Shown: in pieces, positions 11,666 through 24,700 of the stretch
How the letters are laid out: each line of letters starts with the position of its first letter
Position numbering within the stretch: position 1 is the stretch's first letter
DNA from: Portulaca oleracea
Taxonomy: Eukaryota > Streptophyta > Magnoliopsida > Caryophyllales > Portulacaceae
Direction: 5' to 3'
NCBI GenBank assembly: GCA_029582165.1
Contig: CM055874.1
Span: 48,335,269 to 48,399,268 of the forward strand
DNA length: 64,000 nt
The notes under the pieces: model-generated
Told to the model about the DNA's origin: nothing
The model's database searches: none
The model's input: the letters and a program-made list of their open reading frames with translations, nothing else
Translations under genes and position numbers: made by a program

Positions 11666-11904
11666 GGCATCAATATGCAACATATGGATCGACTGCTGGG
11701 CAAATTATCTTCAAGTGGCTAAATGTTCATGGCCAACTTAAAGTTCAACTCAAACTCCTCCCATGACTCAATGTCACACTTTGTTGCCATCTCAACTGCA
11801 ACTTCAATGTTCAACAGACATTCCCCTAGCTTTGAACCAAGCACCACATCTGGGTACCGCATGCAGCAGTGCAGCAAGGCAAAAGGAGAGTGGTCCGTAA
11901 ACTA
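11666..11904 (-). other. unidentified sequence with a 59-codon open frame
   Basis: The minus strand has an open frame from about 11900 to 11722 reading HSPFALLHCCMRYPDVVLGS and then KLGECLLNIEVAVEMATKCD, ending in a stop. It looks more protein-like than the neighbouring DNA, but I do not recognise the family. It touches the right arm of the inverted repeat, so both could derive from one captured gene fragment. Confidence 0.3.
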
Positions 11905-12116
11905 ATTAGAGTTTCTAGTTGGACTGGATCGACCAGTTTTTGCATTTGGTAGGTTAAACCTATCTGATGGGTTAACATTGGAACTGAACCGGCCAGACCA
12001 CCGGTTCCTCTTTGAACCGGTCCGGTCAGTCCGGTTTTTATAACATAAATTACAACTATTCAACCCATCCGGTCAGTCCGGTTTTAATAACATAGATTAC
12101 AACTATTCAACCCGAA
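11905..12116. repeat. CCGGTC-rich MITE relative with terminal tandem duplication
   Basis: Sequence similar in style to the 10700-11109 MITE (GAACCGGTCCGGTCAGTCCGG). A block of about 45-50 bp, starting CCGGTCAGTCCGGTTTT and ending ACTATTCAACCC, occurs twice in a row between about 12022 and 12114 with few differences. Ends and target duplication are unclear. Confidence 0.5.
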
Positions 12117-12585
12117 TTCGTCTTTCCCGCCCTAAAGATGCTCATCTTGTGTACATCAGATAAAAGAACAATGTTTTCCATCAACAATCACTCACTCAAA
12201 TGCCCAAACCATAGCTACAAAAGATCGATCATTACATTCTGTGTTCGTAGTAGTAGAGAACCAGTAGTACATCGAAATCAAATCACAATTAGACTGCCGC
12301 ACCGCAAACAGGAAAAACTAGGTTCCTTTTCTTTCACTTGTAACTAACAATCTGTTTTATATACGGAGACAGAGACAGGTACAGAGGAGCCATCAAACTG
12401 GAAAAAAAAATCATATTTTAAAAAACTACACCAGGAAGAAAAGGAAATGCCAGCCTTTCTTTTCCTTCTACACCAAGAAAGAGGGAGGAACTGTGAAGGA
12501 TTTAAGCATGATATCTGCAGTTCTTTGTACCAGTTCTATTTGCATGAGAGGATGGCAGAGGCTGCAAGTGAACTTATAGAGATGA
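12117..12585 (-). other. probable 3' UTR of the TASH3-like gene
   Basis: Follows the stop codon at 12586-12588 on the minus strand. No TE was recognised and no other ORF is credible. The polyadenylation site cannot be placed from sequence alone. Confidence 0.45.
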
Positions 12586-12660
12586 CTATGACTGACTGAT
12601 ATACAGAACAGGGACCAGCCCAGCAGCCTTCCCATCTCGCCCAGGGCGCTTTTTCCTTAC
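12586..12660 (-). CDS. TASH3: TASH3-like exon 27 (residues 1190-1213, stop)
   Basis: Encodes VRKKRPGRDGKAAGLVPVLY and ISQS, then TAG. It completes the SH3 domain (GLVP-x-x-Y). It was found 3.4 kb downstream of exon 26 by its match to the family C terminus. Confidence 0.93.
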   Translation of the reverse strand, partial: VRKKRPGRDGKAAGLVPVLYISQS

Positions 12661-15600
12661 CTACAAAGTACAAGTAGCAATAAGTGACATGAACGCTGAA
12701 CAACCCTGGTAACAGTTTTTGCAGGTATTCACATTCACATAATATGACAATGCATAGCATGTTTCACAACCAATTCAAATTAATCTCAACCAACAGCTGC
12801 CTATGTCAACAAGACTACAGCTCAGTGTTACACAACTACGGCTTTGAATCACACGGCAAACACAAAAATGAAAAAGAATCGAATAAAGCCACCCACATTT
12901 TGACTTCAAGAAAGTTTGAGAACCTCTTACAAAAGAGCCAACCTCAACATTACTGGAGGGAGTAAAATTTTTAAGCCAAATATGAAATGAACCAATATCT
13001 TATATCTGAATATGAAAAATAGATCACTTTATCCCACAATGGCAGCACCAGCACAACATAATATCCATAAGAATTGAAATGTTCACATTGTTACTCTGCA
13101 GATGTCATCGCAATTGCATCTGTTTGTTCAGTCAGCAGCCATTTATTTTCAATCAGTTACGAATTGTACGACATTTGAAACACAGTAAAATAATTTTATC
13201 ACTAGGCCCAGCACACCAGATGTCTAGTAAAATGCAAGTCATGAATATATTTAGAGTGTGTTTGCTAGGGGAGGTCGGGAGGAAATACTTCCTAGGAAAA
13301 TAATTCACATTTTCCAATGTTTGCTACCCAATATTATTGGAAAATATTTTTCATCAGATTTTATTTTCCTTCAAGGGGGAAATTAACATTCCTAATCAAA
13401 GGAAAATTAATTTCCTGGACCGGCCTCAACATGCATTCCCACCCCCCCCCCCCCCAGTTGGTTATCCATCAAGGTCCAAAATTGGGAAACTCATTTTTTC
13501 CATTCTCGTTCTCTCTCCTCAGTGTTCGATTTCAGTATTCTACATCTTCCTCTTCTTCACTAATTCGGTTTTCATTGGCCTAATTGGATAAAGTGCAGCA
13601 AATTGGGGCGTTCAACTGTTAATGAAGACACTGAGTTCACGCTTGAAGACAAACCGTAAGTCTCACCTTCCAACTCACAATATATGAATGCTTAAACCTG
13701 GGTACATGCCCATTTTTCTAGCCCTGTTTGTGCATTTACCTAATTGGATATCTGATTGTAGAATTCACGCACGAAGGCCCTGTTCATCAAAGCCTGACTT
13801 TGTTGAACTCGAAGATTGGATTATTCTCTGGCAAATTCACCTTCGAAATAGTTTGTTGGAAATCATAAAAACTAGACTATGGTCCAGTTTATGTTCTATT
13901 TTGGATCGGGGGGAAAAAAAACTAACTTCTCTATATTGTTGTCTTTGGATTTAATTTTGGGTTAAATTTAGGGATGTTTGCGTCTTTGGATTTGCTTTTG
14001 GATTATATTAGTGATGTTTGTCTTTGGCATTTGCTTTTGGATTAATATCAGGTGTATTGTGTTAGTTAAAAGTACATACTCTCCAGAAAATGAAATTTTA
14101 TTGTACCAAACACCGAAAAATCATTTTCCTAGAAAGCATTCACCTTTCTACTAAACACCGGAAATGTGAAGGGAAAATGATTTTCCATAGAAAATGTTTT
14201 CTACTAAAAGCCATGCACAAGTGGACATTCCACAAATCCAAAGTTCAATCATAAACTACTCCATACATTTTAGGCTATCTTTATTGGTGTACTAGGAGGC
14301 GAGAAACGAAGAAGAGAAAATAAAATAAAAGCAAAATGGGTGCTCTTTTGGGTTGGGGTAGAGGCTCTTGTACCGAGTAAGGTCGTAAGGAGTACAAGAG
14401 GAGAAAGAAAATATTTTATTTTGTTTTACCTTTTCTCTTTTATTTACAAATGGGTCCAATTTATTATTTTATATCTTGTTCTTCACCTTGTTCCCCGACT
14501 ATTACAAATGGTTGTACCCCAATATAAATTATAAATATATAATAATATTGTACTTGCTGCACCCTAAACTGACGTACAACAATAATCTTAGCCTTATGTA
14601 TAAAGCAACATGTGCCATGCCCTCCAATCTTATTGTTAAAACTTCAACATTCAAATTCCAGGCACTGAAAAACAGAAAGAGAGACATAAGGGAGATAATC
14701 TTGCACTGCTAGATACAGTTTACCAAGATCATAGCAATTTTGTTTGTTTGAGGAAGGACTGAAAGGGGGGAGGAGGGGTATTCAGCTTTGCCCCAACAGA
14801 GATGAGCTGAACAAATGAAACCTTGACCTGATGGTAATGATATAACAATCAGCGAAATGGCAGAAGATTCTCGCTCAATCAAACCAGAGCCAAAAGGATA
14901 TGATAACTAGCACTCGAATGTGGGTATTGATAACATCACTGTATAAAACATGTGATTTTGGCGAAGCTAAGATAGCTTCTTTGACCTTCCATTTGTGCAA
15001 TAGAACTCATGAAAAGTTCTACAACCATATCAGATTTCAGCCAGTCGAAACAGAAGATACACAAGAAATCGCCTTAGACGACTCAGATGACACTCTCAGC
15101 CCCTTGGTTAATTTATTTACTAGATATATTTTTCATTTTCTTTTAATACCATTTTAGCTAGGGAATATTATCTCTTGTACTTATTTCTTTTATTGCAAAT
15201 CATAAATAATAGCAATGGCAAGTTGCAACTTTCATATTTCATTTACTTTATTATATCATATGCAAAAAATATTTGTTCAAACTTTATTAAATGTTCATAA
15301 GTAAAGATAAAATATATTTGCCATGCAATTACAAATTAGTTTTATTTGTGTCGAAAATTAGTTTGTTAAGAATTAACAACAATATTTAAATAAATCTTTG
15401 ATCAAAAAGGTACTTTTTAGTAGGGATTTACTTGAAACTTGAATTAATAAAAATGACAATTTATGATATTATCCGAAAGGTTTCAAATAATGAATTCACG
15501 TGTAATGTTTTACAAATTGAGAATTTGAATGTTTAATTATTTTAGAATTATGCATCACGTCTTGGATGGTCCCCCTTAATAGAATGTTATGATTCCCCCT

Positions 15601-15723
15601 CTAGCCCACGATTTAAAAAGAAGTGTCTTAGTTTAAAGGTCCAACCGAGAATATAGATAGTAGTATTAAAAGGCTCAACATACTATGTTGATAAAATAAG
15701 GAAAGAAGGTTATCAAAAAAAAA

Positions 15724-15768
<45 letters not shown>

Positions 15769-18700
15769 AGGCCCATATGTCACTTTGTCAAAAAAATAAA
15801 TAAAAATCTGGAAGTGCTATTTTGATAGGGACAACAGCAATGATATATTTCTTACTAAACTCTCATAGCAGAGCCACATTTTGTATCAATTTAATGAAAA
15901 AAAAAAAAATTAGTCCTTCGCAAGTACGCATTTTGACTAAATTCTTCATGTCGTTGTTTAGTATAAATGTTGACGCACTTTGTAAAAGGGCCCCAATCTA
16001 CAAAGTGGTCTACTATGTTGCCTGGGGCCCCAAAAATGTCAGGACCGGGCCTGGATGACGGGGAGGTAGATAAGAAAAAGGCAAAATCATACTCACATAA
16101 AACCAGCCATCTACTTCATCCTCAATATCAACCTCTTCACCTGCTGTCAAATTCAACTGCAAGACAAATAAACCTGGTCAGAACATAAATAGTATGATGA
16201 CCAACCTCTGGAGTGTAGATGTCAAATGGAGAGCAACATAGCACCGATATTATCCATGAAAGTAAGATATCATGCTTATTGACCGAAATTTGTGGATTAA
16301 GACAAACAAATCAAGATATACGAGCAGACACCTCATCATCTCCACCAGCTGTAAAGTCATACAGAGCTGTCCCAGAGCGTGGATTCACAGAAGAAACTCG
16401 GTCTTCATACTGGGAGCCATAACTGTTAGAGCCTGGGCCAGCCAAGGGATTCATAAACGAGTCATCTCCCTCGAAGCTATGTGATTCATATGATGGAGGT
16501 TCTTCTCTAATCTGAAGATGTGAGAGAAATCAGAAGACTGAACAGAGTAAAGCAAAACTACACACACCCACAAAAGAAATTATCATATTGTCAGATTAAC
16601 TAACCGGAGATCCATAACCCTCATAGAAGGATGAATTACCACCCGTCGATTGTTTGCCAGATGCTTTCTCCTGCAAGTAAGACATTTTGATGCAAGATAA
16701 GAATAAAGGTTGGGTTAAAATTATCAATATCTTTTCGTGTATTTAAAGATCTTTTGTATTTAAATATTATATTCATATTTTCATAGATACTCTTTAGAAA
16801 TATTCTAGGATCGGTAAAGGAGATTTAGCCATATATTAGTGATATTTAGTTTCCTAAGATATCAGCACGATAATAGGTTAGTGTTTTTATCCTTTCTAGA
16901 TTATATCTTATGTTTTAGGCCTACTAATGCCAGCTAGCCTCTTTATTATATAAACCATTTAAGTAATTGAAGAGGGCAGATTTGTTTTGATTATTGAATA
17001 AGAATTATTATTGATTATTATTGTGTGAAATTCTCTTGGTGGGAACCCCCTTTCCCTAGGAATTGCTCGCCAAGCATCTTCCCAACCCCTTTGCTGGAAT
17101 TGCTTGGTGAGCATCCTACATAACATTACAAAATATTTAGTAAAACAAGATGTGGCAGATAGTGTCCACCACAGAGCATGGTTCCAAGGCTACAGAAAGA
17201 TATTTTCCTCGCCAAAGCTAAAAAGGTCGTTGAATTCTAAGCTACTACATAAAAGATTACTTTTTTCACTATTTTCAGTAACTGCATTATTATCCAATGA
17301 AGATGGCATTTGGAGTGATTATGGTCCTTGGCTTTCGACTTCAAAGAATTGAATCAACAAGGATCATAGTTACCAGGGCGGGGATCGGTAGGGGTCGAGG
17401 ATCGAAATCGGTAAATTTTAGAATCCCGGATCGGTGGGGGTAGGTTCAGTAGGAACGGTATTTGGGATCGGAAATCGCCGATAATTTTTTTTTTTGGATC
17501 GATAAATAAAAACTTCATGTAACTATAAGTTGGTATTTATTAAAGGAATGATTTTTAAATTATTTATTAGTTTCAAATTATTACTTTTAAAATAATGGTA
17601 TTTACTACTAACAATCTACATTTATAGTCAGCAAGAGGAAATGAGGGAGGAAGCTCGGCATGCAACGTTTAATGGGCCGACCCGATATCTGACCCATTGG
17701 GTGGGACCGAGACTGGGTAATGGTGCAGTTCAGCTGTGCACTGATGGGGCAGCCCGAGGTCACCCACCGATGGGAGAGCGGGCGGAGGAGTTCTCCGAAG
17801 TGCAGACGGTTCATGGGTTGGAGGGTTCATGTGCCCTTTTCATCAATGTAATGCTTTGACAGCAGAAGTGAAGGCGGTGCTCACGGGTCTGCGTATGGCA
17901 AAGAATATGGGGTTGGAAAATTTGGAGCTCATGGTGGATTCTCAAGTGGTGGCAAAGCTTTTGTGCATTGAAGAACCTAATCACAGTACAATAGGCCCCC
18001 TTATCAAACAATGTCAAGCTTGGATGCAAATGGAAGGATGGAAAGTCGAAGTGGAATTTTGGCATCGAGAAGCCAACCGGGTTGCAGATAAGTTAGCTTC
18101 TATGACTTTCGATAAAATAACCGAACCATTATGTATTTCAATGAACCTCCTAGAGAGGTACAACAATTGCTCCACGCGGATTGTATATCCGCAAGAGGAG
18201 TCTATCGAATGTAATCGTTTCTAGTTTTGTTTGAATAAAATGGGCTTTGACCCTCCCTTTCTACCAAAAATAGTCAGCAAGTGGGGTGCTGCTGGGCCAG
18301 TGGGCTCTTTTTACTGGGCTTTTTTACTTATTTTTATAAGTACTTTATAAAATATTATAAGCAAAAACCCTAACCCTAAGTCCCCACAGCCAAGTCCCCC
18401 AAATGTCTCTACTGCAACTTTCCACCCTACCCCAGCGGCCAGAAACCGGCGACTGATGGTCGGTGATATCCCTGCCAGTGGAGTCGCCACACCTTCTCGA
18501 CCAAAAGCCCTCAATCTCTACCTCGAATATCCGTCAATCGGTTATTCAATTCTTAGATCTAGGGTTTTCGACTTTTCTCTTAATTTCTTCAAACTCAATT
18601 GCCAGTGGCCGGAGAAACCCCACCTTGGGTTTCGCAACTTCCATCAACCAAAAAGCCCTCAACTTCCATCGCAAATGGCACCAGTGTTAGTGACAATCGG

Positions 18701-21700
18701 ATCGATCAAATTTGGCCATCTAGGTCGCGATCCTCGCCGACCTAGGGCGCTATCGATCTCCGATTGGGATCGAGGATCCCGGAACACGGATCCGAGGGGG
18801 GTGACCGATTTAGGTAACTATGACAAGGATTCAAAACAAATTTAATTGAGAAAATAAGTAACCCACTACTATGTCGTCCCTCAATCTTTTGATGCAACAA
18901 TATTAGCATACATACGATGGTCATTAGGTGGGTTATACATACTGAGGATTGCGAAGCCCCATACGATGGTCGGGAACTAAACAATGATGGATAGTTCATC
19001 CCTCCAAAATGTGATGATATGGAGGTTCCAACTGACCCTGCTGAACCAGGAGAAGATGATCCAGATGACCTTCCATCATCTTCCTGCTAACCAAAAATCA
19101 GGCAAAAGAGAAGGCTTTAATTCTTATGTATGCATTAGATAGAAGGGGAGACGAAACTTCATTGAACTTTTATGTTGAGGTGACAAACCTCTAGCTCTGT
19201 GGTCTCCAAAAGTGTCTTTGCCCACATGTCATCATAACCAACCGAAGGTCTGGCAAAAATATTCTCTTCGTCAGCATCCGGCGCATTGGTTCCCATGCCA
19301 GCAAGAAATTCGTTGACCTAACACAAAAAAGAAAAGGCAGTATGGAACTTTCAGCAATTTAGTGAACAGGAAAAGCATATCAAATGAGATGGAGATAGCT
19401 TAAAATATCCCAACTTAACGGACATGTGGGGGGAAAATGCATAGTAAAAGAAAAACAGCCAAAATAGTTTCAAAATGATAATGGAAATAAAGAAACTGAT
19501 CATCCAGCAACCGTGGTATCAGTAGATTTTAACACCCACTTTCACAGCATGTACAGACACAGGAAAAGTAAATGCACAGAGCCACAGGCATTAACTACAA
19601 CCAACTTAAGGTATATAGTATGCCAACTCCCATCAAATTATGCCAACAGTTTTGCTGGAGAACCAAATATTACTTTAGAAAAAAACAATTGCAGCTTGAG
19701 AACAAGCAAGGTTTATTGTTCACAAATCACCCCAACATAAGGCCTTCTTTTACCCTCTTTAGGGCCTATCAAATCCATGGGTAACTTCGGTTTACCAAAA
19801 TTTACCAGTATTTTGCCTAAATTTACCAAAAATTACCAAAGTTGAAAAATACAAAAAAGTTAATTTTGATATATTAGCGTAAATTTGCCAAAAGTTACCA
19901 AAAATTACCAAAATTTAACTTTTACCCAACTGCTTTTTACCCATGAAGGATTCTCCTGAATCTTATTCAAGAACCAAGGTCACATACAAATTATCACCAT
20001 CAATTTACCCTCTTTTCGAGTCAAACAGGAAAAAAAATGAACAAGTACTGCCCAAAATGATCCAAGCGACTTTGCAAATTATAGCAACAAGGTCATCACA
20101 CATTTTTCTAACACACTATCACTAATAATTGGATGTCAAAGCACAAAAGTCAGCAACTTTTGGAAGAGACGATATAAATTAACATGGAGCTGAAGGCTTC
20201 TTCTGTGAAGTTGACTGAAAAGGTCAAATCTTGAACATTCTTTCCAAAGTTTGCTTTAGCAAAGAGATTGTTGAACACACACACACACACAAACAAACAA
20301 ACAAAATTCTCACCCTTGTCATTGCAGGTGCATTCTTTCCCAATAATTCATCATCCCCAAGGTCAGCTGCCCATGCATTCACCAGGTCATCATCCAAGCC
20401 ATCAGATTTAGTGACTGTTGCTTTAGATTCATACATAAGATCGGAAATCCCAGTTGCAACAGCTGGATCACTCAAACCAGTCGATGCAGTTATATTATGC
20501 TGGTTGCGGTAGATTTCAATAAGTTTTGCACTGCATTTAAATTTAAAGGGAAAAAAAAACTATGTGAGAATAATTGTAGAAGACTACAGCAGCTCTTATA
20601 GAGACTAAAATATAAACCTAAGATACAACCGAGAACCATCATAACCAACACAAAACCATAGGATGCAGCAAGTAAAAGATGCTGCATTTGTAACCATAAG
20701 ATCAATAACAGGGCATATATGACATTAACATGCAGGAATAACTGGCAGATTAAGATTTGATTATATTGGGGAATACTTAAAAATTTTAACAAAACCTTCT
20801 TCTAATAGCTACAGACGTCTGAGAGGCTTAACCGGGTAATTCAAACATATTTTACGGCAGAGATGCAAATACTATCAGAAGCTCACCTTGTTGGACCCAG
20901 CGGAAGATATTTTGCTCTAGGAACAAAACAAAATAGCGAAACGAGATCTAGCAGCCTCTCATGGGTCTCATACAACTTCTTAAGTTCTTCATCAGTCCAC
21001 TCTTTATTTGCATTATCATGAGTCCTTATGTCCCTAAAACCGTAAACACAGAGATCATTTCAAGCATTGAGTAAAACAGTTGCAAACTAACAGCCATAAC
21101 CAAATAACATGGTCCACTGTTCACCTGATCAATTCATCTTGTGCATTATACATTGCATCAAGGACTTGTATCATTGGACTTAATAGAGATCCAAGACCTG
21201 TACCACTTGCCCCTTGATCTTCACCATTACTAACATGAAGATCCGAAAACTTAGCCTGCACTCCACCCTGAGCTAATGCATTCAAGAACTCATAGATTTG
21301 TAGTCTGTAAGGCTCACCAGATCTGATAGCCATAGTTGTCAGAGCCTGTGCAGCAACTATACGGATCTAAAATGGAAACAAAATGAAAATGATTTAGCAC
21401 CCGCCTCAATATAGGCATTAGCTCAGGGTAACATGATATAGAGTGTTTGATGCAATTTCCACCATCAAGACTTTCTTACTCCATCAGATTATGGCCAATC
21501 ACCAAAAGATAGATTGGTAATTGATTTTTAGTTGATGAAAACAGCAAGCCAAAAAGAAAAAACAGGCCACTTCCGAGTTCAAAAAGGCATGCCTGTACGT
21601 AGACTGAGGCCAGAGCCGCAAAGCTTGACATCTTAGAGAGGGTGAAGCAAGGCGCCTCCAAAAGGCCCACAAAAGGCATGCGCCTTTTGGATCCTAGTGG

Positions 21701-24700
21701 GAAAAAGTTTCAAAAAGAATTTTTTTGCTGTGTTTCCTTCTAATTCAGCCCCTTCAACCCTAAAATGCCGTGCGCTGTATGTTGAAAAGGTTTTTTTTCA
21801 AAACACACACATGTAAATGTATTTATGTAAGTATACAGACACACGTAATATGTGTGTGTGTGTGTGTGAGTGCCTATAAAAATGCATCAATACATGCAAG
21901 TGTGCCATGTCGAAAAGATGCACGCCTAGGCTCTAGAACCCCTTTGCGTCTTTTTGTGCCTTACGCTTTTCTAACCCAAGGGCCACTTACAACATCAAAC
22001 AAAATGAACAGAGAATTTGAAGCATAGCACACCTCCCAGCTGCCATTAAAGGCACACCTCTGTAATCGAGTCAATGCAGTAGCCAGAGTAGGATTACGAG
22101 AACTGGCCGCAGCAACCATTTTGTCAGCATCCAACATCATTAGTGCAGTACCTGGAGGCGTAGCTGATTCCCAGGCATATTCAGATGCAGCATAATTTGC
22201 ATTTTCCCCAAGAAACCATACCTGCTCAACTGAAAAACTTCAGAAACAAATACAATACAGAACAACAGTATCTCATTGAACGAATATAGATGCAAAAGAA
22301 AAAAATTCCCCCACCCCCAAAAAATAAATGAAAAGATACCTAAATAACAGTTGCACATATTTCAGTCATAAATCTAATACTTACTGCTGCTTGAACTAAT
22401 CTTTGCAATGCCAAAGCTGATTTGGGATCAGTAGCCGAAACTCTGTCTACAGAAGTAATACCTGCCATTGAACCAGGTTGTGGAGGTGGTAAATCAAGAA
22501 CTAAGGTCACTGCTTCTAAAGCAGTGGGTTTGCCATCAGGACCAGCCCCAACAAGACAAGTCTGCAAATTAGAATAGAGGTAAGGTGTTGCTGTTTCGAC
22601 AGAATATGATTAGACAATAGAATTGCTGCTATCTCACTTGGAGAAAGCAAGCCAGTCATATGGCTCTTTCAGATTAATGGACATCTATAAACGAAGCTAA
22701 GTACACAAATAAGTAGTTGCCACCCATCAGCTGCATGACTTCAAAATAATTGCTCTAAACAGAGAAAAAGATTCCACTGGGGACAATGGACACAGAAATT
22801 ATTAGAAAAAAAGAACTGATTCATAGATCAACCAAAATCCAAAAAACAAGAAAGTACAATTAAATTACAAGCCAGTCTCAGCATCAGTATTATCTGCTTA
22901 TCAGCAGGAACCAGAAACAGAATTTGTATGAACTACATTTAATACACTATTTGACACTATATTAGAATGACTGCATCCTTCATTGAAAAACCCAAAGAAG
23001 AACAACCATTCAACAGTGTGCCTCTTCAGTAGAGAACAAACAAGTTTTATTTTCCAAATAAATCATATAAATTGGACAATTGTAGTAATTATCAACTCTC
23101 ACACCAGATACCATTCTAGTAAAGAGTAATAAAAGATATGTTATGAGGAGATCATATACAAGGACTGTCACTGCATAAGTCCAATACTAGATTCTCATAA
23201 ACAAAATTTCTTTGAGACATGTTAAGTAATCCAAATAAATCAACTACTTTATCTTTTACCCCAGAACGTACAACCTTTTAACACCTACTACATGAAGGGC
23301 ATAACTTACCACATATCAGTTGATACAGATTCAAACATGGTAGTATGTTCAAGGCTCTATGTGTCACAGAAGTCAATACTCAACACAGGTGAAGGGGATA
23401 AAGTGCAAACTTGAACAGCATACATTTAACCCAGCTGACCCATACACGGAGTTAAACTTCCAAATTCAATCTCATATAATAGATACAGAAAAGAAGCTGG
23501 TGAAAACACGGTTTTTGAGAAGGATCATGAGGCAAACTTACCTTCCATAAAAGTTGTAGCACGTCTGCATCAATTTTTCCAGGAACTTTAGTGGCAAAAA
23601 TACGTGCGATTTCAAGAAGTGTCACAGCCATATCTGGACTAGCCTGCATCCAGATAGTCGAGGCCATCAGATAAACAAAAGACTCATAGATGATAACCAA
23701 CTTCACAGCTATATCTGGAGGACCCAGCAAAAGAACCATCAAAATCTCCAAAACTAGGCTCAAGTTTCATTGTGCCCTATGCCTTATGGGGAAGGGGGAG
23801 GGGGATTAGGAATCATGAAGACAAAGGGAGTCATATCACAAAGGGTTTGGTATGGTGAAGTGGCAATACAAGGTACGGTCATGTGGCAATACACTGAGTT
23901 CAGCCTTTAGTTTGTTTAATAGGCAAGCAGGACGTGGGCAAAAAAAGGGACCATAACTTTTTCTTTAGAGAAGTAATCAACAGGCGTATTAATAGGACAC
24001 CAAAAGGCCCAGCCACAAAAAAATGACACCAAAAGGATGTCACCCACAAATGAAGGTGTACTCAAAATGACAAAAAGCCCCAAGCCCTTCATCTTTCTAC
24101 CAGAATCTTATCAACAAGATCTGACAAGATGACCTTTGCACCATGATCAAGAACTTGACACCAACTATACATGGGTCTCAGAAAATCCGGGAATTTCTCT
24201 TCATCCAAGTTCACCAATCACCACCAAATTGTCGAATATATCAACTTCCACAAACTTAGAACCCCACTCTTCAATCTTCTTCCCAAAGCCACTAGAACAT
24301 CTCTTAACCTTTAATTTACAAGTTCTTGATCTATGGTATAGAAGCCGTGGTTGTACCCTATTTACCCAGTTAATGAAAAAAAACAAATGCCATAAAGAAG
24401 ACACCCACTGGCAATGGATAAGAAGGTAGTTGATGGGCTCTTCCTCCCAAAAAAAAAAAAACACCACACACACACACACACACATCGACAGTAGCTTACA
24501 ATTTCTCCTATTAAGTATATCTTCGTTGAAAATCTTACTGTGATAGCCACCCAAGCAAGAAAGCATGCATTGGTGGGAGCGTTAGACTTCCATATAGAAT
24601 GATGAGGAACACCAATTTGGGACAACTCCTTAAACATCTATTTACATTAGCTCCTCACAGTGAATTGCTCACTTGTGTAAAGAGGCCAAAAAATCTCATC

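Noticed and set aside
15900..16090. Last TASH3 exon directly after exon 26
   Set aside because: No sequence here matches the conserved C terminus; the matching exon was found at 12586-12660 with proper splice sites.
17829..18224. RNase H-like frame as a host RNase H gene
   Set aside because: Truncated and frameshifted, followed by a LINE 3' end and flanked by a 12-bp target duplication, so it is a LINE tail.
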